From positions 1-14,736 of the forward strand of contig JAEUBA010000264.1 of the NCBI GenBank assembly GCA_018257865.1: 14,736 nt of DNA, written 5' to 3'. The DNA is from Stereocaulon alpinum (Eukaryota; Ascomycota; Lecanoromycetes; Lecanorales; Stereocaulaceae). The notes beneath the pieces are model-generated. The model did no database searches. It saw only the letters and a list, made by a program, of their open reading frames with translations, and was not told the origin of the DNA. The stretch's first letter is position 1; every line of letters begins with the position of its first letter. Shown piece after piece: positions 9,241 to 14,736 of the stretch. Made by a program: the position numbers and the translations under genes.

Positions 9241-12240
9241 ATAACTTATAGTCGTCCGTATAGATATTATAGTTAGCCTAAGTAGGTAGGGCCGCTGCTA
9301 GTAGTATATACCTATATAGTTTTAAGTCTTACTGAGGACTCTCTAAAAAGCTGTATTATTAATATCTAATAAGTTATCTTCTAATTTATTAGAAGACTTA
9401 TTACTATCTGACTCTAGAGGGTTAATAAAGGCCTCGTCTACCCGTATAATAGCTTTAGGGTATATTAGTATACTATAGTCTTTATGGTAGACTAATTTAG
9501 GGCTAGTAACGTAGCGAACTTGCTCCCTAATTAATAGGTTACTAATCTAAATAGAAGATTACTATACTAAGATAATAGTATTAACGCTGTATAACTAAGG
9601 TAGCCTAAGTAGCAAACGAGGCTTATCCGTCGTACTATAAATAGTAGGTAATACGAAGTAACGTATAGTTCTCTAGACACCTTTAACGTATAAGTTAAAT
9701 CCCACGTAGCTTTCAAGCAGTAATTCGTAGTAGTTAGCAGTCTATATTATTAGGCCTTTAAAGCCTATATTAGAGAGGGGTTATAGTATAAGCTTCAGCT
9801 TTTAAACTATTAATAGTAATATAATATTTATATCTAACCCTTAGTCCGCTTAGATCTCTTTCTTATTAAGCCTAGTTTTAATTCGTCTAGCTTATACCGT
9901 TCCTAGGATCCTAAAGGCCTTCTTAGCGCCTACTATTATACTTAGGAACTTAGTATAGTTATCCGGTTATACTTCTATAGTATTAACCTACGGTTAAAGG
10001 GCGGATAATCTAGCCCCGAAACTAGCCTAAGGCTATTATAGTTACTAGAACTGCTACTGCTGTTATTAGAATTAATAAGGCTATTAGGACTATTACGGTT
10101 ACTAGAATACAGCAGCTGGCTGAGGTATAAAAGCCTAAGGTATTAGGCCTTAATTTAGGGCTAAAGCAGGCTGCTGCTGGGCTATAGTTAGATTAAAGGA
10201 TCCGAATAGGTTAGTAGGTACTTAAGGCTATTACTACTTTAGTTACTACTTATCACCCTTCTTCTTACGCTTCTTTATAACTTATATATATAATCTCTTT
10301 AACTCCCAGCTAATAGCTGGGGATTATGTAATAAGGTCTATCTAAGATATATCGACCTTAGTCTGCTAAAGTATTTAGCGGATAGATATTGGTAAGTTAA
10401 GCCTTCCTAGGTTATTATTAAATATCCTAATAATTAGTTAGAGTTTAATCTTCTTACTAATACGTTTCTTGCCTTTAGTCTTAGGCCTGTTATTAGTAGC
10501 CTGGGTAACGTTATTAGGTTAGTTAGGATTATTTTAAGCAGTCTGTAATTTGTCTTCACGCAGACGCTTATTAGGTCCTAAGCCTTCTCTATAATTAGCT
10601 ACTGCTACCTTCGACTTACCTATAGGGGAGAGGAACGATTTAGTAACACCGAACGTGACCGAATTAGCTTAGGATATACTTAATCCTAATAATAATAGTA
10701 TCTATATACCTAACGAGGATATAGATGAGGTCGGCGAGGCTGATAAAGGTAAGTTAGTAAAAGGCTTATCCTAGTCTAGTGGAAATGTCTAAGGTGTAAT
10801 ATTGCTATCGTAGTTACTAAAGCCTGCTAAAGCAAAACTAACTTATAGTTAGATACTAAAGATAATTTCTCGGAGGTAGGCTTATTCCTACGTAGGTAGT
10901 AGGCAGTATTCGTGACTATTATCCTTTCTAGAGTTGTAGCAGCCTCCTCTTATATATAGGGGTCTATTATCTCTAATATTATAGACCCTTAAGCTATTAA
11001 TAAATAGGTTAAGTAACTTACTTCGATCCTAAATCTACCTTATATTACCTTAAACCGGTACTGAAGGCTTCCGTAGGATACTATCTCTGTTATTAGGCCT
11101 GCTACTATTTCGATAGTTAGGATTCTGGGTAATATATTGCTGGGGTTAGGATAGTAGCTTATATCGGTCTAATAGATAACGACTGGAATTATTATTACTT
11201 AGAGTAGTGCTACTAAGCTTATTAAGTAGCTTCTAAAGGCTCTCGACTTCGTATTAAGATAATAGAGTTAAAGTACTAGTATTAGCTTAGTACGACGAGA
11301 CGAGATTATTAAGCTAAGACTTCGATATTATCTTCTAAATAATCGACTGAAGTATCTTATTCTCCTTAGTCTTATATTCCTCGTTATTCAGCTTCTTAAT
11401 CTCCGCTTTAGTACGGCGTGCTTCCTCAGCTAGAGTATAGGTACTACGTAGTAACCGATCGGGGGCTGCTATAGCTTTAGTAGCCTTATATTAAATATCT
11501 AGGTCTAATAGGCCTTAAAGGAATACTTTTATAACAGATTTAAGTATAGCTTCTTTAAGTATCGATAGTATTAGTAAGGTCTTAGAGACCTAGGTAGGGC
11601 GGTTATAGGTACTAATACGCTGTATTATTACTAGCAGTCTTTTATAGTAGGCTAATAGCGACTTATTATATTACTTAAGCTCTAAGAGCTTAGTATCGAA
11701 GGAGATAGTTAATACTTTAGATAACTTCGTAGGGAATTGTTTACTAAGTAGATTCCTAAAGTTTTTTACAGCTTCCTATGTAGGATTGGCTGAAGCTAGA
11801 ATCGAGACGGCTTAGGGATAGCTTTCAGCCTATACGGCAGTATCCTCCGTAAGTAATAAGTTAAGGGCTTAGGTATATTAATAAGGGGGAATAGTACTAT
11901 TAATAGAGTATCCCTTAAGCTCTTAGTTAAGCTTCTTTAGCTACTTAGTAGCAGAAATCTCTTTTCCTAAGAAGAATCTATAAAACTTAAAGTCCGCCCT
12001 GAATAGTAATAACATTTTCGGAGCTGTAAATAGAGTAACAGGGGTTTTAATTCCTACTTTAGATTAATCTAGGGTGGTGTCTAAGAGTAATAATATAGGT
12101 AAATAGTCGGAATAGTAAAAGACGTAGTTAATCCGCTTAGGATTATACTAGACCTATAATTCGAGCTCTTTGAATAGGGATAGTACTAGGTTGCTAGAGG
12201 CCTTAATTATACTTAGGGGTTAATAAAGGCTTTAGTTGCT
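9240..12240 (-). pseudogene. gag: Inner element gag-protease relic in a single frame
   Basis: One minus-strand frame runs from about 12240 to 9240 with RIP-type stops. The N-terminal part reads YYSDYLPILLLLDTTLD, then KNFRNLLSKQFPTKLSKV. Next is a charged, probably helical stretch, open for 41 codons (11338-11460, LAEEARRTKAEIKKLNNEE inside it), typical of gag. A basic stretch KKRKKKGDK (about 10260) and a Gln-rich linker now full of stops (10027-10137) follow. The protease lies at about 9860-9560: AD*GLDINII carries the active-site Asp (9844-9846), a TAA stop, then Gly; LLLRLP*LYSVN further on fits the second conserved protease block. No CCHC zinc knuckle was recognised. Gag and protease share a frame, and the next gene is in the -1 frame. 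The start codon is not certain. Confidence 0.8.
10027..10137 (-). other. Gln-rich gag-protease linker turned into stops
   Basis: In the gag-protease frame this 37-codon stretch holds 16 stop codons, all TAA or TAG and none TGA, plus 4 surviving Gln codons, all CAG. Since C to T change in CAA/CAG gives TAA/TAG, the stretch was about half glutamine. Such low-complexity linkers are common between gag and protease. It lies between the basic gag C-terminus and the protease. Confidence 0.75.
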
Positions 12241-12447
12241 TAAGTAATAATTAATTAATAGTAGAGAAGTAGGTAGCTGAGTATAATCGAGAACGAGTAA
12301 GGGATTTTAATAAAGGCGGGGTACGAATAACAACGAGATAAGTAATAATATACAGATAACAGCGATTAAACCGTTAATTAATAGACTAATATAAGGTAGA
12401 ATAGAATAATTACTCCTAGGGCTACCTATAATCGCACTGTGGTCGCT
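12241..12447 (-). other. Leader between 5' LTR and gag of the inner element
   Basis: In retrotransposons this stretch holds the primer-binding site and packaging signals. Directly after the LTR the minus strand reads AGCGACCACAGTGCG; it lacks the TGG expected from pairing with the CCA end of a tRNA, so the primer-binding site is not identified. It may be altered by RIP or use another priming mode. Confidence 0.4.
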
Positions 12448-12577
12448 AATTAATTAGGTAGCTTCGTAGTAGGTAGGAAGGATAAATTCTGCTTAGGTGG
12501 GGAACCTGCTACTTATACTACTAGCTATGACTAATCCTTGCTAAGCGAATCGTACCTACCTTGTCTACTACTCGACG
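12448..12577 (-). repeat. 5' LTR of the inner element (130 bp)
   Basis: Direct repeat of 5701-5830 at an offset of 6747 bases, gap-free, with eight transition differences. In intact elements of this class the 5' LTR carries the promoter; none is evident in this mutated copy. It is followed directly by the CTTAC target duplication. Confidence 0.85.
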
Positions 12578-12582
12578 CTTAC
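12578..12582. repeat. Target-site duplication CTTAC, right copy
   Basis: The same five bases as 5696-5700, directly outside the right LTR. One further base (A) also matches. It marks the right junction of the inner element with the outer one. Confidence 0.8.
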
Positions 12583-12950
12583 AGCTTAAGCTTAGTGCTT
12601 ACTAATCTTAGACCTAAGAAATAGCTGAGCGCGCGAGTATTAAAATCTTACTATTTTAATAACTTTAGATATAATAAAGTTAGAGCTTAATACTTTATAT
12701 ATAAAATAAATTATAAATAGAGAGCTTTCTAACCCCGCTTAAATTATCTAAATCGAGTATAAAATAAGCGAGATATAGCTATTTCTACGGTAATCTATTA
12801 CCTTATAAATAATATTAGACTTCTACTATAAGTACTAGATAATAGAGGTAAATTACATCTTAGTAAAAATCTGGATTTTTACAGGCCTTCTCTAGTATAT
12901 AAATAGGTTTTAACGAAAGATCTATTATATCCTAACTCTATATTAACTAG
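12583..12950. other. Gene-free segment right of the inner insertion
   Basis: No coding relic is recognised between the junction and the end of the outer gag. Surviving CA/TG are clustered near the junction (12583-12627) and near 12855-12885. The 20-base near-perfect palindrome at 12863-12882 lies here. Together with 5441-5700 this makes an unusually long gag-pol gap of about 600 bases in the outer element. Confidence 0.4.
12863..12882. repeat. 20-base palindrome GTAAAAATC-TG-GATTTTTAC
   Basis: Two 9-base arms are exact reverse complements around a central TG. It lies in the less mutated patch at 12855-12885. It may be a terminal or internal palindrome of a small inserted element, or chance in AT-rich DNA. 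Confidence 0.6.
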
Positions 12951-14480
12951 GAACTAGCGGCCTCTAATAAGAGCCCGAAAGTTAAATTATAAGTTCTTTT
13001 ATAGATTAGGGCTTCTACTATAGCTAAAGACTTTACTATAGCTTAAGAGTTTTCTAATAGCTTATTAAACTCTATTTCCTTACTAACTATAATCTCCAAA
13101 ATCTTCTTTTTAAGAGATTATTAGCTACGCTTCTAAGGATAATTATTCGCCTAGTAGCTAATTTTACTATAGTTATTATATAGCGAGTTAGCGGGCGTCT
13201 TAGGGGAAGCTAGTACTACTAATACTAGAGAAGGAGGATAAGGGTAAGAAATAGTATTTCTAAAGGAGACTTAGTAATCTAGGCGGGGAGCTAAGATAGG
13301 GGTAGGTAAGGAGGGTTACTAGCTACTTATCTTAAGAATACTATAGAGATCTAAGGCTATCCCTATCTAAGGCTTATTTACTATTTCCTTAGACCTAATA
13401 TTTTATATCTTTTAATTTAAGATTATAAGATACTTATCTAAGGTATTATAGTCCTCGTTTATCTTATACTTTTCTATATAGATACTTCTCTTTAAGGCGG
13501 GAGAGATTTTCTTATATAGATCCTTAAATTAATACTAGGTACTAATCTTTCTAATAGTCGCTAGGTAGGTAAACTTAACTTAGAAGGTATTATAGGTTAT
13601 AGATCTTATCTTAAGCTTATAGTACGCGTAGCGAGCGGACTAGATATAGTTATAATTAAAAAAACGCTAATCTAGTACCTTTAATATATTAGCGGTATTA
13701 TATATAGGGGACGCGTAAGTTAGATCTATATATTAAAGGATTAGGGTTTTCGCCTCTCCTATAGTATACTTATAGTATATAGAGACTTACTTAACTCTAT
13801 CCTAAAAATTAGTAGGGTATTCCTCTATAAAGATCTTTATATCTATCTTTTACGCGTTATATTTAACCTCCCCTATATAATTACTAAAGTAGGATTAGGG
13901 GTATTTAATTTTCGATACTTTAATAACTATCCCGCTAGGTATAAGCTTAGGGAGGTAGTAGTCTACTAACGGCTAAAGGTTAGTAGTAAGGGATCTTTAT
14001 TAGCGGGGATTATTTAAAGGTAAGGTTAGAGTAGGGGTAACCTACTAAAATTAGGATTCTACTAAAGCTGTTATAATAATAGTAGTAATAACAGCTTACT
14101 AAGCTAGGGTAAAGAGGGGTATTTAGTTAGTTATCCTATTACTTAATAGGGGAATAGTAATAATATTTTTAGTAGGGGGGTTATTCTTAATATCCCTAAA
14201 GATATCTTTTAAGCTTAAGTCCTCTAAGGCTTTTAGTTTAGAACTCTTAATTAATAGTAGAGGATTATTAGGGTTAGAAGAGGAAGGTATAGGTACTAAG
14301 GATTAACTTCTTAAGGTAGATAGGAATCCTAGCTAATTAGAGGGTATACTTTAGTATATACTCTTATAAGGTAGTATATAAGTATAGTAGTACGCGTATT
14401 ATTAGAGTTTTTCGAGTATAGGTATTAACGCGAAAGTAGTTAAGGGTTTTAAAAAAAATAGGGATCTAGCTTTCTTTAAG
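12950..14480 (-). pseudogene. gag: Outer element gag relic with a ruined CCHC zinc knuckle
   Basis: One minus-strand frame can be followed from about 14000 to 12950 with RIP-type stops. The middle part (KVLD*RFFNYNYI at about 13679-13643, and YKLKIRSITYNTF*VKFTYLATI after it) has the look of the gag capsid region of Ty3/gypsy elements. At 13139-13180 a Tyr-X2-Tyr-X4-Tyr-X4-Tyr pattern has exactly the spacing of a CCHC nucleic-acid-binding knuckle, with each Cys and His replaced by Tyr. A Lys-rich stretch (SLKKKILEIIVSKE) follows. The frame is offset from the outer pol frame (+1 relation after removing the insert), so pol needed a frameshift or its own start. The start of gag within 14100-14480 is not resolved. 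Confidence 0.75.
14065..14097. repeat. Inverted repeat in outer gag: 10-bp arms, 13-base loop
   Basis: Arms aagctgttat (14065-14074) and ataacagctt (14088-14097) are exact reverse complements. They hold the only CTG and CAG left in the outer gag. Probably accidental within coding sequence. Confidence 0.5.
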
Positions 14481-14606
14481 ATATACTAATTATTTAACTA
14501 GTAGGTACCTACTTATTAAGTAGGTAGCTTACTAAGCTTAGCCTTAGTCTAAAAGAATAGGTAAGATATAACGCTTTATAGTAGAGGGGGTATTAGTCCT
14601 ATTTTA

Positions 14607-14736
14607 TATTATAGCTCGCCTAGAGGTAATCGTAGGAGAAGGTAGCTTTAAAGAAAACTACCTTATATTAGGATTTAGCTAATAGGCTACGCTTAGTATC
14701 TAGAAAATAGGACGAAGAAGAAAGGAAAGAGCTAGT
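14607..14736 (-). repeat. 5' LTR of the outer element, cut by the window end
   Basis: 130 bases matching 940-1069 with four transitions. Its terminal bases tattatag correspond to tgttacgg in the other copy. By comparison with the left copy, about 146 further bases should follow outside the window, then a target duplication (attac) and the rest of the first element. Confidence 0.85.

Larger units (their letters stand above)
5701..12577 (-). mobile_element. Inner Ty3/gypsy retrotransposon, RIP-mutated, nested in the outer one
   Basis: A complete element of 6877 bases in minus orientation, with 130-base LTRs at both ends and a five-base target duplication. Order along the minus strand: 5' LTR (12448-12577), leader, gag plus protease in one frame (about 12240-9240), RT-RNase H-integrase in the -1 frame (about 9240-5940), short 3' untranslated part, 3' LTR (5701-5830). 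Its RT and protease differ clearly from those of the outer element, so it is a separate lineage and not a second copy of the same family. It keeps many CA/TG dinucleotides and is less RIP-mutated than its host element. Key catalytic residues are lost, so it is dead. Confidence 0.9.
940..14736 (-). mobile_element. Outer Ty3/gypsy chromovirus, RIP-mutated, split by an inner element
   Basis: An LTR retrotransposon in minus orientation, bounded by direct repeats at 940 onward and 14607 onward (offset 13667 bases). It carries gag, then protease, RT, RNase H, integrase and a chromodomain, the order of Ty3/gypsy chromoviruses. It is interrupted by the inner element at 5701-12577. Removing the insert and one target repeat (6882 bases), and assuming a full-length right LTR, gives an original length near 7 kb, normal for this class. 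From 1216 to 5440 and 12886 to 14606 I count only 13 CA or TG dinucleotides, so RIP is close to saturation. The five bases before the left LTR are attac; a matching copy after the right LTR would confirm the target duplication but lies outside the window. The primer-binding site was not recognised. Confidence 0.88.

Noticed and set aside
10900..10975. A possible zinc knuckle (GCYNSRKDNSHEYC) in the inner gag
   Set aside because: It is in a different frame from the continuous gag-protease frame and its spacing is not C-X2-C-X4-H-X4-C.
12424..12447. tRNA primer-binding site next to the inner 5' LTR
   Set aside because: No TGG-starting stretch complementary to a tRNA end is seen; the call cannot be supported.
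5555..12780. Similar words (accccgc, atcgag) in both flanks of the inner insertion as possible terminal repeats
   Set aside because: Only six- to seven-base matches with no consistent alignment; chance is likely in this base composition.
1..14736. CRISPR array, prokaryotic operon or a new cellular gene system
   Set aside because: No regular repeat-spacer units, no ribosome binding sites and no intact genes; the coding relics recognised are retrotransposon-derived and the mutation pattern is fungal RIP.

Overview
This window looks like a gene-free, AT-rich block of a filamentous ascomycete (Pezizomycotina) genome. I see no intact host gene, rRNA, tRNA or CRISPR array. It consists of nested, broken LTR retrotransposons, and all recognisable coding relics read on the minus strand. 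The dinucleotides CA and TG are almost absent in most of the window while TA is everywhere and CG is still common. This is the mark of repeat-induced point mutation (RIP, CpA to TpA on either strand), a fungal defence against repeated DNA. The species cannot be named from this sequence.

Layout: (1) 1-939 is the tail of a first element, holding the C-terminal end of a polyprotein with a GPY/F-like integrase module (about 360-939, minus) and a pyrimidine-rich stretch before it. (2) At 940 a second element begins (outer element, minus strand, Ty3/gypsy chromovirus). Its 3' LTR is 940 to about 1215, then come a polypurine tract (minus strand), chromodomain, integrase, RNase H, reverse transcriptase and protease relics up to about 5440. 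Its gag with a CCHC-type zinc-knuckle relic is at about 12950-14480, and its 5' LTR starts at 14607 and leaves the window. (3) A third element (inner element, 5701-12577, minus strand, a different Ty3/gypsy lineage) sits inside the second. It has 130-bp LTRs at 5701-5830 and 12448-12577, and the 5-bp sequence CTTAC lies directly outside both ends as a target-site duplication.

In the inner element gag and protease share one frame and RT-RNase H-integrase lie in the -1 frame. In the outer element gag and pol lie in different frames (+1 relation). Within the stretches I followed, each frame can be read without an indel, so the damage is almost purely transitions: stop codons from Gln and Trp codons, Cys and His to Tyr, Asp to Asn, Glu to Lys. 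The outer element is nearly RIP-saturated (I count 13 surviving CA/TG in about 5.9 kb), while the inner one keeps many more. This fits a later insertion that met RIP fewer times.

The most interesting points are: the LTR pair of the inner element, where all 8 differences are RIP-type; a Gln-rich linker turned into 16 stop codons in 37 codons; a likely D-Q-G protease active site; survival of CA/TG mostly as CAG/CTG in the outer element; and a jump in surviving CA/TG on both sides of the inner insertion, which could mean a further small insertion. I found no credible new cellular system here; the value lies in the record of nested insertion and RIP. All counts were made by eye.
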